From the IMG/VR virus record IMGVR_UViG_3300027659_000068, positions 1-43,808 of that record: a DNA stretch of 43,808 nucleotides; one strand, written 5' to 3'. Numbering within the stretch: position 1 is the stretch's first letter; each line of letters begins with the position of its first letter. The DNA comes from a virus. The position numbers and the translations under genes are program-made. The notes beneath the pieces are model-generated. The model saw only the letters and a program-made list of their open reading frames with translations, made no database searches and was not told where the DNA came from. Below, one piece after another: positions 8,098-16,082 of the stretch.

Positions 8098-8928
8098 CTA
8101 ACCATTTGCTATAAGATTAGCATTGGCTTGCATGCGCTTAACTACTCCATCAGTTTTTATAGATGAGCGTTTTTTATATTCAGAGTGGTCTAGGTATTGT
8201 TTTGCCGCAGTTTTAAACATTCCCTTTTTTATAGATGTTACAAAGTCAAAATCCTTTGCCCCAACTTTATCAAGATCTCCTCGATATGATATATCAACTA
8301 GTGCTACTTTTAGCGGTAAAGATAGGCCATCCCATACGCCCTTAAACAGTATATTTGCCCGCTTATAATGTTTTTCGACGTCGGCATCAAACATTTGCAG
8401 CGCCTCGGCACGAGATAGAGTCGTAGATTTGTTAGACGCAACTCTATCTTTTACCCATGCTGCTTTTGCGGCATCAGAGCCATTTCCTATCAAATGGCCA
8501 ACTCCAACAGTCCATAGACCCACGTCATCACGATATGGAGTCATAAAGCGATCATTTTTTTCATTTTCTATATTTCTACCAAATACCTCGTTTGGTAGTA
8601 TATGAGACCGCGCCTGCTTTAGCACCTGAGATTTACTACTTGCACCAACCTCCTGTTGCTGTAATTTACCTATAACTTTTTTTGCGGTAGAGGTAAATTT
8701 AGCATCTTTAACCTGATGCTGCAATTGTTGTACGAGGTCAACTTGTTGAGTAACTGGAACACGTTGCTTATCCAATAGATCCATTACATAGTCAACTTCA
8801 TACATACTCGCTCCAAGCGAAAATAATGCAAATAATACCTCCTTAAAGCCCTCATCTAATTGTGGCGACTCAAGAATGACTCGAGCAACCTTTACCAGTG
8901 AATCATCTTGTATGTTTATAGAATTCAT
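8098..8928 (-). CDS. lysozyme-like muramidase with packaging-type leader
   Basis: Residues ~105-270 form a T4-lysozyme-like (GH24) domain. Glu121 or Glu123, Asp134 and Thr140 (in DDVGLWTVGVGH) correspond to the Glu-Asp-Thr triad, with the Asp-Thr spacing of 6 conserved. The first 26 residues (MNSINIQDDSLVKVARVILE... ending LDE) belong to the leader family shared with the genes at 8930, 18836 and 20963, suggesting transport into the head or virion and cleavage after LDE. The start at 8928 rather than upstream is chosen because the leader begins there, one base after the previous stop. It would digest peptidoglycan during entry rather than lysis, by inference. Confidence 0.78.
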   Translation of the reverse strand: MNSINIQDDSLVKVARVILESPQLDEGFKEVLFALFSLGASMYEVDYVMDLLDKQRVPVTQQVDLVQQLQHQVKDAKFTSTAKKVIGKLQQQEVGASSKSQVLKQARSHILPNEVFGRNIENEKNDRFMTPYRDDVGLWTVGVGHLIGNGSDAAKAAWVKDRVASNKSTTLSRAEALQMFDADVEKHYKRANILFKGVWDGLSLPLKVALVDISYRGDLDKVGAKDFDFVTSIKKGMFKTAAKQYLDHSEYKKRSSIKTDGVVKRMQANANLIANG

Positions 8929-8929
8929 A

Positions 8930-9610
8930 TTAACGACCCACCGCGCGTTTTTGCGCATACTTGAGTTCCATTGCATTGCCGATATATTCGGCCTTAACTT
9001 TGCTTAGTCCTTTTTTAAGTTTACTTTTTACATCGCTTTCGCTGTTGCCAATTGCCATAAGAAAACTGTCAATGACTCCTTCGCCAGCATGAAAACTATA
9101 GTCATATGATGTATTACCAATTGTGTCCTGCGGCAATGCCTTATAGGCTGCTTCGTCAACAATTAGTCGATAGCTTTCTGTTGTACGAACAACTCCTACA
9201 TGGGTGTATGTTTCCTTTACCTCATCAATCAAATCATATTTTTCCGGAGTATTTTTAAATGGAGGCCATTCACTCATACGCTTTGCAAAGGCTAATAAGG
9301 TCTTGCTCTTAGGAGTAAATAGATCAAGCATATAACCAAATACAGTAGAACGCAAGTCGTTTGCTTTATAGAATTTCTCCCATTGTTTGTCAATAAACAT
9401 ATCTGCTGTACCGCCACCACCACCTTCAGTAGGATCAAGGTATTGACTAAAGTTGCCCTGCCTGTGGTCAAGCTTGTCAATTTCATATACTAAGTTGTCG
9501 GAATTAATACTAGATGCTGGCACAGTATCACCAAACTTATGAGTGCTGCCTTCAAGCATTGCACGCGCAATCTCTACCAATGGGTCGTCTTGTATGTTAT
9601 GAGTTTGCAT
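8930..9610 (-). CDS. unknown protein with packaging-type leader, 226 aa
   Basis: The N-terminus MQTHNIQDDPLVEIARAMLE is nearly the same as the leader of the downstream lysozyme-like protein. A Gly-rich linker (GGGGG near residue 63) precedes an unrecognised domain. It sits in the late block after the tail-fibre-like gene and is probably co-expressed with it from the late promoter at 10518. Function unknown; inferred virion cargo. Confidence 0.7.
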   Translation of the reverse strand: MQTHNIQDDPLVEIARAMLEGSTHKFGDTVPASSINSDNLVYEIDKLDHRQGNFSQYLDPTEGGGGGTADMFIDKQWEKFYKANDLRSTVFGYMLDLFTPKSKTLLAFAKRMSEWPPFKNTPEKYDLIDEVKETYTHVGVVRTTESYRLIVDEAAYKALPQDTIGNTSYDYSFHAGEGVIDSFLMAIGNSESDVKSKLKKGLSKVKAEYIGNAMELKYAQKRAVGR

Positions 9611-9614
9611 ATAT

Positions 9615-10508
9615 TTAAATTAGATCCCAGGTATTTAAACCTACTCTTTTTAGAGCAAAATTTTGATTCTCTAAAACAGTCGGCGCAAAAGACTTGCCAT
9701 TCACTATAACTTCAGGGCTTGTAGTTATATAAATTGGACCGGCGCCAGACAGTCGTCTAAAATAGACAATAGAATCTATTGACCAATTAACTGCTGTTTG
9801 AGAATTAATAGTAACATTAGTTTGTGTGACATGACTGCATTGAATATATTTATTGACATGTATAAGTCCTAAAGTTAGTGTAGATGTGGAAACTGGAAAA
9901 GCCGAATATCTAAACGAGTCTAACTGTGTTTGAATATTACTAGTTACGGTATCCAAGTAACCTAGTTCAGCCGCAGTTATTGATGACGCTGCAACATTGC
10001 CACTAGCAGTTGACACTAAAACTGCATTCGCCGTTAATAGATTTGTAGCTATAGTTATTGCCGCGCCAGTAATCAATGGTTGTTTTGAGTCTAACTGTGT
10101 TTGAATAGGACTAGTAACACTATTCAAATGAGCCAATTCATCGCTAGAAACGTTTCCAATCGAAGTTGTAATTGGCAAATTTACTAACCCAGTAAATATT
10201 GGGTTGGTGAACATTGTTTGTTTACTCTCGTTTGTAACCGCGCTAAGACCGACTGCAGCCTTATCTAACTTTTTCCAAGTCTTGGTTCCAGCATAGTATT
10301 GATCCGCGGCGGCAACCGGGATATTACCTTGCACCCCGCCAAATGTAATTAAGCCAGTCGCCAAATTACCTAATGTAATTTTTTTATTTGTGCCGGCGCC
10401 GCCAGTCATTGTAGTGTTATCGCTAACATCAACAATTTGTACTAAATCTGTTTCGGCTGGACCGGTGGGCGCTGTTGTTAATTCGTTTAACTGTGAAGTC
10501 TTTGACAT
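9615..10508 (-). CDS. tail fibre-like structural protein
   Basis: The N-terminus (MSKTSQLNELTTAPTGPAETD) resembles the head of phage tail-fibre or baseplate appendage proteins. Two copies of a fibre-type repeat follow (SVTSPIQTQLDSKQP and TVTSNIQTQLDS), embedded in a Ser/Thr/Ala-rich beta sequence. No trypsin-like or chaperone domain is seen. It is directly behind a perfect late promoter. The receptor-binding role is an inference. Confidence 0.7.
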   Translation of the reverse strand: MSKTSQLNELTTAPTGPAETDLVQIVDVSDNTTMTGGAGTNKKITLGNLATGLITFGGVQGNIPVAAADQYYAGTKTWKKLDKAAVGLSAVTNESKQTMFTNPIFTGLVNLPITTSIGNVSSDELAHLNSVTSPIQTQLDSKQPLITGAAITIATNLLTANAVLVSTASGNVAASSITAAELGYLDTVTSNIQTQLDSFRYSAFPVSTSTLTLGLIHVNKYIQCSHVTQTNVTINSQTAVNWSIDSIVYFRRLSGAGPIYITTSPEVIVNGKSFAPTVLENQNFALKRVGLNTWDLI

Positions 10509-10509
10509 A

Positions 10510-11271
10510 TTATACTTTATTTATAGGTTGTACGTCAGCGTCTAGTTCAGTAGTTGCTGCCAACGTAAATTGAAGGGTTGGGTCGTAGCGCGCACTTTCA
10601 ATCCATACGCCGTCAAACGTAGTTATTTCTTTATGAGTCTTTAGTAACTTTGTTGCTGCTGATAGGGTATAACCTTTTTGCTTTATTACGTACTCTATAA
10701 CTGGAACTTCAGTGCTTGTGATAGAATGTGGTGCTGGAGTCGTAGCTGTATTTGATTGCATCAACGAAATAAACCAATCCTTTTTAACTTTTTTACCTGG
10801 ACAAGTTTTGTTCGTCTTTGGGTCATCGCGATGAAACTTTAGAGTGTTTTCATTGGCGGGAATATCAAGCCACTCGAAGAGAGCTTTTGCTGTTGCAGCT
10901 GCATTTTTCATGCATGCCAAACCGCGACCACTACATGGATCTTCAGTGTCATATTCACCCAATACTTCAATGCCTATAGAACTGCGATTAAATGAAACTG
11001 CGTGTATGCCAGGGACATTCAACGGGGTCATACCAAAAATCTGATCGTCATCAGTAAAAAGATGCGGCCCACGATTCCAGCCAAGTGACATATAGTACGA
11101 CTTTATGTTTAGTATATGTTGAGCCAGGAAACCGTTTGGCCGCTGTGCTAGGGATGGAGCTCCAGTGTGGTGTATCGTAACACTCTTCACATATGCAGGG
11201 CGCTTAACTCCCTTTAGATATTCTCTAAATGACTCTACAGTCCAAACTTTACCAACGTTTGCGTATGACAT
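10510..11271 (-). CDS. N-acetylmuramoyl-L-alanine amidase (endolysin)
   Basis: An Amidase_2/PGRP fold: the first zinc His is in VTIHHTGAP, the second in KFHRDDP, and the Cys ligand in TCPGKKV; GIHAVSFNRSSIGIEVLGEY is the typical central strand. A C-terminal extension of ~85 residues (from SNTATTPAPH) may bind the wall. It cleaves the bond between muramic acid and L-alanine. Its place next to spanin-like and holin-like genes makes it the likely lysis enzyme. Confidence 0.9.
   Translation of the reverse strand: MSYANVGKVWTVESFREYLKGVKRPAYVKSVTIHHTGAPSLAQRPNGFLAQHILNIKSYYMSLGWNRGPHLFTDDDQIFGMTPLNVPGIHAVSFNRSSIGIEVLGEYDTEDPCSGRGLACMKNAAATAKALFEWLDIPANENTLKFHRDDPKTNKTCPGKKVKKDWFISLMQSNTATTPAPHSITSTEVPVIEYVIKQKGYTLSAATKLLKTHKEITTFDGVWIESARYDPTLQFTLAATTELDADVQPINKV
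10518..10525 (-). promoter_or_regulatory. late promoter TATAAATA
   Basis: TATAAATA on the minus strand, 10 nt from the start of the tail-fibre-like gene and overlapping the end of the amidase gene. Confidence 0.8.
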
Positions 11272-11276
11272 ATGTC

Positions 11277-11522
11277 TTAATTATTGGAGTTTCCTATAAC
11301 TATCGCGCGACGATATGACCAGTCACTATGAAACTTTTGTCCACGACCAGTAATTGATCCCTCTACAAAATTATATTGAGTATCTGGCAACAACGTTATT
11401 GTTACCGGGTCATAGAGCGCCGAATTGTTCACGCTTTCTTTTTTTGCGTTGAGCGAGTCGTTCAATGCGCAACTTTGAAGCAGCGTCACCAATAGCAGCA
11501 AGTTTATCAATTTCATCTTCAA
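11277..11522 (-). CDS. Rz1-like outer-membrane spanin (lipoprotein)
   Basis: The N-terminus MKMKLINLLLLVTLLQSC is a lipoprotein signal with lipobox LQSC, giving a mature outer-membrane lipoprotein of ~64 residues. Its first third overlaps the end of the Rz-like gene in another frame, the classic nested Rz/Rz1 arrangement. With the inner-membrane partner it would fuse the two membranes at lysis. Confidence 0.62.
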   Translation of the reverse strand: MKMKLINLLLLVTLLQSCALNDSLNAKKESVNNSALYDPVTITLLPDTQYNFVEGSITGRGQKFHSDWSYRRAIVIGNSNN

Positions 11523-11610
11523 TTCGATCTATTTCAGTTTCTCTTTGCCACTGCACCCATGCAGCATATGCATTACATGCTGCTGAGATTGCAAGTAGCA
11601 AAGCATTCAT
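11410..11610 (-). CDS. Rz-like inner-membrane spanin
   Basis: 66 residues: an N-terminal membrane segment (NALLLAISAACNAYAAWVQW) followed by a charged coiled coil (ETEIDRIEDEIDKLAAIG... to a basic tail). This is the topology of i-spanins, though short. It begins on the stop of the holin-like gene and contains the Rz1 start. Confidence 0.6.
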   Translation of the reverse strand: MNALLLAISAACNAYAAWVQWQRETEIDRIEDEIDKLAAIGDAASKLRIERLAQRKKRKREQFGAL

Positions 11611-11798
11611 TAAAGTCCCTTGTCCTTAGCCTTGCCAATGTTAAGCGCGAGTAAGTCAACAATCGAATAGAGCTTGGCTAGAAATGTTCCTGGAGCTGGA
11701 GTTGGTGTCGCAGCAGCAATTGCGCTGGCGAGAGCTATGGCTGCGGTAACAATTGTAAACCATGATTGGTCCTTAAATAGTGTGATTAATGTTTCCAT
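11610..11798 (-). CDS. holin-like membrane protein, 62 aa
   Basis: One strong hydrophobic helix (FTIVTAAIALASAIAAATP) and a second weaker one (LYSIVDLLALNIG), ending in a basic tail AKDKGL. Size, topology and position as first gene of the lysis cassette support a holin, which would set lysis timing by permeabilising the inner membrane. Confidence 0.6.
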   Translation of the reverse strand: METLITLFKDQSWFTIVTAAIALASAIAAATPTPAPGTFLAKLYSIVDLLALNIGKAKDKGL

Positions 11799-11848
11799 AT
11801 ATTTTTATTATTTGTTATTAAACATAATATAAATGCATTCACTAATAG

Positions 11849-11856
11849 TATTTATA
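11849..11856 (-). promoter_or_regulatory. late promoter TATAAATA for the lysis cassette
   Basis: Perfect TATAAATA between an upstream terminator and the holin-like gene, 50 nt before its start. Confidence 0.72.
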
Positions 11857-11861
11857 CAAAA

Positions 11862-11884
11862 AGGCATATCAAAATGATATGCCT
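11862..11884 (-). terminator. rho-independent terminator
   Basis: 10-bp inverted repeat AGGCATATCA/TGATATGCCT with a 3-nt loop followed on the minus strand by TTTTT. It ends the operon 12801-11894 just before the late promoter of the lysis cassette. Confidence 0.85.
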
Positions 11885-11893
11885 CTTCAATTG

Positions 11894-12106
11894 CTATAGG
11901 TCTAAACTCGACCATTTTAATTTGTCGTATTCACTCTTTAAATATTTTTTTACTTTACACTCTAAATTTAAACCACGATTTTTGCGGTTTTTTTGCTGTA
12001 TATATTCATCAATGGCAACCGAGTCATTTTCAAAAAAGCAGGCATGTGATCCATCAGACCACTTCATAAGTACAACAATTGCGTCTTTTATTGCGCTCTC
12101 GCTCAT
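11894..12106 (-). CDS. hypothetical protein, 70 aa
   Basis: Begins MSESAIKDAIVVLMKWSDGS; basic C-terminal half. No family recognised. Overlaps the upstream gene by 4 nt (ATGA-type) and ends at a terminator. Confidence 0.7.
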   Translation of the reverse strand: MSESAIKDAIVVLMKWSDGSHACFFENDSVAIDEYIQQKNRKNRGLNLECKVKKYLKSEYDKLKWSSLDL

Positions 12107-12360
12107 GCTCCATTATATATTTTAGAGATAATTCCTTCAAAGGACTTTACCTTATCAAGCCGATTTGGCCAATAAATGTAATCCTTCTCTGGGTTTTTCT
12201 TTAAATTTGCGACGAGTGGCAAAATTGATTTATACAAAGAATCAAGACGAGCTTGAAGTTCAATCACCTCATCACCCTTCGCATTTGCTGCACGAACTAC
12301 TTCAAGTTCGTCCTCAGCTACAGCAGTAAATCCAAAATCAAATACTTCTTCTTCTAACAT
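12103..12360 (-). CDS. conserved T4-like phage small protein, 85 aa
   Basis: The N-terminus FDFGFTAVAEDELEVV resembles short acidic proteins often seen in marine T4-like phages, named only as hypothetical. The remainder is a predicted helix. Coupled by overlap with the 70-aa gene that follows. Confidence 0.72.
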   Translation of the reverse strand: MLEEEVFDFGFTAVAEDELEVVRAANAKGDEVIELQARLDSLYKSILPLVANLKKNPEKDYIYWPNRLDKVKSFEGIISKIYNGA

Positions 12361-12375
12361 AACTGGTTATATTTA

Positions 12376-12801
12376 TTAAGAACCAAAGTCAAAACGAATC
12401 AGTTGGCGACCACCAACAGTACTGTTTTCTAGTGTAAGTCCCTCGAGAAACAATTCATAGTTGCATGTGTGCACCAGCATATCATTTGCGGCATTGATAA
12501 TGTCCTTCCATGTTGGGTTTGTAAAGAATTTAGAATACACCGTTTCTTCATCAGTATACTCCGTGATGCGCCAATAATTAGAATGGAACACTACATTTCC
12601 TTCAATAACCGGTTTGGTTGATTGGATGTCTGGAGACTTTACCATCCAAACACCATTTGTAGTGCCAGCATCAGTAAAGATTGAAAATGTAACGCGTTTT
12701 TTGTTGCTATCAATAAGTGCATTACACTTTTTAGTCAGTTCGTCATATGATATAAGCTTAACGGCTGTTTTGTACAGTTTTGGAGTATCAATAGTTTGCA
12801 T
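12376..12801 (-). CDS. hypothetical protein, 141 aa
   Basis: Soluble mixed protein (MQTIDTPKLYKTAVKLISYDE...) ending RQLIRFDFGS. No recognised domain. First or second member of a short operon ended by the terminator at 11862. Confidence 0.72.
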   Translation of the reverse strand: MQTIDTPKLYKTAVKLISYDELTKKCNALIDSNKKRVTFSIFTDAGTTNGVWMVKSPDIQSTKPVIEGNVVFHSNYWRITEYTDEETVYSKFFTNPTWKDIINAANDMLVHTCNYELFLEGLTLENSTVGGRQLIRFDFGS

Positions 12802-12820
12802 AGTTTAGTGGTGTTGTTAT

Positions 12821-12988
12821 TTAGATCTTAAATTTTGCAATCGCAATCCGAGCAGCCATGGCTGGACCATAGAAGAGATCAAAAATCTCTTGCGGTAACT
12901 TCTGATTTACCGATAGGCCGTTTTCAGTTTTTGTGTCGAGTACTGCATATAAATTTTCTAGCGCTTGTAGTAATTCAGTGTTGTCCAT
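12821..12988 (-). CDS. hypothetical protein, 55 aa
   Basis: Short gene directly behind the promoter at 13018-13046, beginning MDNTELLQALENLYAVLDTK. Predicted helical. The promoter and the gene downstream support it over the plus-strand ORF on the same DNA. Confidence 0.62.
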   Translation of the reverse strand: MDNTELLQALENLYAVLDTKTENGLSVNQKLPQEIFDLFYGPAMAARIAIAKFKI

Positions 12989-13017
12989 ATTTTGTGGTTG
13001 CTATTGCTTACATAGCT

Positions 13018-13046
13018 ATTCTATCATAAACCGCAGCAAATGTACA
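13018..13046 (-). promoter_or_regulatory. early promoter, TGTACA-17-TAGAAT
   Basis: Minus strand TGTACA (13046-13041), 17 nt containing GCGGTTTATGA, TAGAAT (13023-13018), then AGCTATGTAAGC. A partial copy of the upstream hairpin of the composite cassette lies between it and the rtcB stop. Confidence 0.8.
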
Positions 13047-13074
13047 CCTTTATTTTCACTTTGGTAAAAATAGT

Positions 13075-14259
13075 TTAGTCTTTATACGGGTCATAGACAT
13101 CGGCTCCTGCCATAGCAACGCCTAATGGAGTTAACTGATGCAAGACTTGTATAGTGTCTCCTTGAGCGGCCAATACCTCGGTAAGGCGCTTATAAGCGTG
13201 AGGACTTTCGTCGCATCCTCCTCCACGTAACTCAACACATGCCTCGGTTAACCATTCGTCCATCATACTTTGCGAAACTTTACCTCCGCTGATGCGGACT
13301 TTTTGGCCACCTTTCCACTTAGATTTACCGGCAGCCTCAGTGCGTGACATCACTCGACCGGCGCCGTGTACGGTCGAATAGAGTGAATCACGTGATAGGT
13401 CGCTTTGCATGCCTTTTAAGATGACACTATTTTCGCCCATGGTACCACCGACAAATCCACGTTGGTCTGGCCAAGCAGGAGTCGCCCCTTTACGAACGAC
13501 CCACAAGTCAACGCCATCATGTTGTTCTTGCCAAGCATAGTTGTGATGGTTATGAACTTCGTCGATTATGTTTCCACCAAGGATACGAGCAACCTCAGAG
13601 CATACCCAATCGCGACCGGCATAGGCATAATCTCCGGCAAGTTGCATTGCAGCGATATATTCACTGCCAAGATCAGTATTTACGTCAAGCAACACTGGAT
13701 CCACAAGGATTCCGTCAGTCCCACCACCAGCCTTGATGTAATGCGAGGCAATTTTGTGGCCAAGACCGCGTGATCCGAAGTGAACCCCGATCCATACTCG
13801 CTCTGCCTCGTCAACGAAGATGTCGACATAATGGTTACCGCTTCCTACGGTACCAAGTTGCGATCGAGCCATATCTTTAAGAGGCGACAACATCTCAATG
13901 TCATCCCACTCTGAAGCATCAAAAAGGGAATGATCGACCTTAGTCTTGTTGACGCGACCTACACCAAACGAGATATTGGCAACAACCTCATCCATGATGC
14001 GTGAGATATCACCCTTCACGTCCGATAAGGTAGCATCAGTGAGCACGGCCTTGTTGCCGCATGAAATATCGAACCCGACTGCGCTTGGTGAAATATATCC
14101 CTCATACGCAACGACTCCACCGACAGGTACCGAGTAACCTAGGTGATGATCTGCCATTAAGGCAGCTTTGTGGGCTCCTTTACGAAGGCAATTATCCATT
14201 TGATCCACTGCGTTCTGAAGAGGATCGCCAAAAACGGCTATGTCATTTATGATTTTCAT
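13075..14259 (-). CDS. rtcB: RtcB-type RNA ligase
   Basis: Nearly the whole RtcB fold in 394 residues: VGFDISCGNKAV (Asp64, Cys67 metal ligands), GVHFGSRGLGH (His160), DEVHNHHN (His236 region) and TVHGAGRVMSR with His298, the site of GMP attachment in the family. RtcB joins 2',3'-cyclic phosphate ends to 5'-OH ends, so it could repair tRNAs cut by host defences, fitting this tRNA-rich phage. The start at MKIINDIAVFG (14259) fits the family; a longer reading runs into the upstream 44-aa gene. Confidence 0.93.
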   Translation of the reverse strand: MKIINDIAVFGDPLQNAVDQMDNCLRKGAHKAALMADHHLGYSVPVGGVVAYEGYISPSAVGFDISCGNKAVLTDATLSDVKGDISRIMDEVVANISFGVGRVNKTKVDHSLFDASEWDDIEMLSPLKDMARSQLGTVGSGNHYVDIFVDEAERVWIGVHFGSRGLGHKIASHYIKAGGGTDGILVDPVLLDVNTDLGSEYIAAMQLAGDYAYAGRDWVCSEVARILGGNIIDEVHNHHNYAWQEQHDGVDLWVVRKGATPAWPDQRGFVGGTMGENSVILKGMQSDLSRDSLYSTVHGAGRVMSRTEAAGKSKWKGGQKVRISGGKVSQSMMDEWLTEACVELRGGGCDESPHAYKRLTEVLAAQGDTIQVLHQLTPLGVAMAGADVYDPYKD

Positions 14260-14263
14260 AGTA

Positions 14264-14398
14264 TTATCGGCAGGCTTTCTTAGCAGCTTCTTTTTTGCGG
14301 TCTTTAAAATAGACAGTAGCGGGGGCACACTTGTGGCGAGTTAACGCACGAAGTGCTATTGGGCTGTAATCAAAGGTAACTGTCTTATTCTTTTTCAT
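14264..14398 (-). CDS. small basic protein, 44 aa
   Basis: Begins MKKNKTVTFDYSPIALRALT and ends in a Lys/Arg-rich helix. Unrecognised. It fills the space between two operon genes with 4-nt spacing to rtcB. Confidence 0.55.
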   Translation of the reverse strand: MKKNKTVTFDYSPIALRALTRHKCAPATVYFKDRKKEAAKKACR

Positions 14399-14413
14399 GT
14401 TTTTAAACTTTCT

Positions 14414-14770
14414 TTATGCTGAGAAGACCATCTCATCTTCTTCGACGGTAAACTCATTCATCTCGTCCTCATCCTCGTCGTCATTACGATAATCTTCGAG
14501 ATTGAGCGATTCCCGCCATTCAGTATTGTATTGATCGCAAACACCGTCACGAATAAACTCAACCAGCAGTTCAACTGCACCGGGATTATCCGCGAGGAAA
14601 TTAGCAATGTAATGTCGACCAACAAATTGGCCTTCACCATAACCAATTCCCTCGCAAAGCTGTTCCAAATTGTGAACACCTTCGGTACCTTCAGTCCGGA
14701 AGGATGCGCCGAATTCTTGGTCAAGATAGGATTCAAATAAGTCGTGATTGTCTTCAGTCATGTTTTTCAT
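14414..14770 (-). CDS. acidic hypothetical protein, 118 aa
   Basis: Very acidic, especially the C-terminus (DDEDEDEMNEFTVEEDEMVF). The middle (IGYGEGQFVGRHYIANFL) is predicted structured. Highly acidic small phage proteins can mimic DNA, but no known family is visible. Confidence 0.7.
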   Translation of the reverse strand: MKNMTEDNHDLFESYLDQEFGASFRTEGTEGVHNLEQLCEGIGYGEGQFVGRHYIANFLADNPGAVELLVEFIRDGVCDQYNTEWRESLNLEDYRNDDEDEDEMNEFTVEEDEMVFSA

Positions 14771-14856
14771 ATTTTGCAGTGGTTGTTTATGCGGTTATTC
14801 TATCAAAATTTGTATATGCCTTTTTACATCAAAGGCGAAAATACTTTGGACCAAGT

Positions 14857-15006
14857 TTAGCCGAGAATCTTGGCCATAATGGCTTTAACTTGGGCTTTAG
14901 TCAGAACGACCTCGCGACCGTCGACGAGTTGACCGATAGGGGTATTTCCATCATAAAAGAGGAACTGAACTTGGGCTGCGACATCTAGCGATTTCATGTT
15001 TTTCAT
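14857..15006 (-). CDS. hypothetical protein, 49 aa
   Basis: First gene of the rtcB operon, beginning MKNMKSLDVAAQVQFLFYDG. Unrecognised. The start with the MKNM pair matches the gene at 14770, which also starts MKNM. Directly behind the cassette at 15031. Confidence 0.6.
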   Translation of the reverse strand: MKNMKSLDVAAQVQFLFYDGNTPIGQLVDGREVVLTKAQVKAIMAKILG

Positions 15007-15030
15007 ATTTTGTGGTTGGCTTACATAGTT

Positions 15031-15120
15031 ATTCTATCATAAACCGCGGCAAATGTACACCTTTATTTTCGAGAAAGTGAAAATAGTTGCCGGACGTATA
15101 CCTGGTATAGAGAAAAATAG
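15031..15120 (-). promoter_or_regulatory. composite promoter cassette, copy B
   Basis: Same order as copy A: AGACTATTTTTCT, TATACCAGGTATACGTCCGG, hairpin TATTTTC...GAAAATA, -35 TGTACA (15059-15054), 17 nt, -10 TAGAAT (15036-15031), then AACTATGTAAGC. It begins right at the uvdE stop and drives the operon ending with rtcB. Confidence 0.82.
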
Positions 15121-15122
15121 TC

Positions 15123-16040
15123 TTAGGATGCAAAATATGTGCTCAAAATATGAGCAATTGCATTGTCTTTTGCCTTTAATTCGACTTCCCATGTGACGTC
15201 CCTGTTGAGATCGACCATGTGTGGAAGGTGGGTGACATAGTCTGTGTGACTGCGTTTGCTGCCAATACCTTCGCTCCAATGAAACACTGGAACATATTTT
15301 CCCCAACTTTTGCGAAAACGGTCAACACTTTGCCCTGGATCGCATGACGGATTGCACATGTCATGAAGGTTATCATAGACTAGTGGGAGATGACCAGCAA
15401 AATGAGTGTACAGGTTTTCGCAGTTCCAATATGCTTTGTCTTCATTTTCTAATACAAGACGGGCACGAACGCCATCGCTACAGCGTGCAAGGTTTGTGAG
15501 AAAGCGACTGACATATTCTTCGACTGTCTCTTGTTTAAAGTCGGGTGTTTTATTTAGATGCAGACACATTGGTGACGTATAGTCCTGCTTACAACCCATC
15601 ATATCAAGCGCATACGACTGGTGATCCAGTTCTCGAATAGTTTTGTCTACTACGTCTGGCCTATAACTCGATAAGACATTAAACTGGTCTGGATGGGAGC
15701 TTAGTGTAATGTCATGTGCCCTAGAATAGTCACCCGCTGCCTTTAAGTTTGCTACAATAGCGTCAAATTCGTGTATATCAGAATATTTGAGTTCGAGAGT
15801 GTGGTCGGTAATCAGTGGGAAAAGTGAACTGCTTACGCGGTAGTGCCGAGCACCCGATTCATTGCATGCTTGTAACGTGCGCAGTAGATGCTGAGAATTA
15901 TGTAAGATTCGCTGAGAAAGAACTTGTAACCCAGCAGTGCGTCCCAATGAGCAAAACTGCTTTCGAGTCATCGTTTTTGCGGTGAGTTTTTGCTGAGTTA
16001 GTCTTTCACTAATACAAACTAGGCCAAGTCGTGGTGTCAT
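15123..16040 (-). CDS. uvdE: UV damage endonuclease UvdE
   Basis: 305 residues of a TIM-barrel UVDE family protein: N-terminal RLGLVCISE, LSSHPDQFNVL, LVLENEDKAY (metal-ligand Glu) and VFHWSEGIG. The family nicks DNA 5' to UV photoproducts, giving light-exposed phage a repair route apart from host nucleotide excision. The ATG is only 5 nt after the -10 box of its own promoter, so the mRNA is probably leaderless. Confidence 0.9.
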   Translation of the reverse strand: MTPRLGLVCISERLTQQKLTAKTMTRKQFCSLGRTAGLQVLSQRILHNSQHLLRTLQACNESGARHYRVSSSLFPLITDHTLELKYSDIHEFDAIVANLKAAGDYSRAHDITLSSHPDQFNVLSSYRPDVVDKTIRELDHQSYALDMMGCKQDYTSPMCLHLNKTPDFKQETVEEYVSRFLTNLARCSDGVRARLVLENEDKAYWNCENLYTHFAGHLPLVYDNLHDMCNPSCDPGQSVDRFRKSWGKYVPVFHWSEGIGSKRSHTDYVTHLPHMVDLNRDVTWEVELKAKDNAIAHILSTYFAS

Positions 16041-16045
16041 GATGT

Positions 16046-16074
16046 ATAATACACCATTTTTCAGGGTTTGTACA
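16046..16074 (-). promoter_or_regulatory. uvdE promoter, TGTACA-17-TATTAT
   Basis: Minus strand TGTACA (16074-16069), 17 nt, TATTAT (16051-16046). The predicted transcription start coincides with the uvdE ATG at 16040. Confidence 0.72.
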
Positions 16075-16082
16075 CAAAATTA

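Noticed and set aside
14790-14830. Early promoter before the gene at 14770
   Set aside because: A TAGAAT box is present but no TGTACA at 17 nt; listed elsewhere as part of the operon from 15006.
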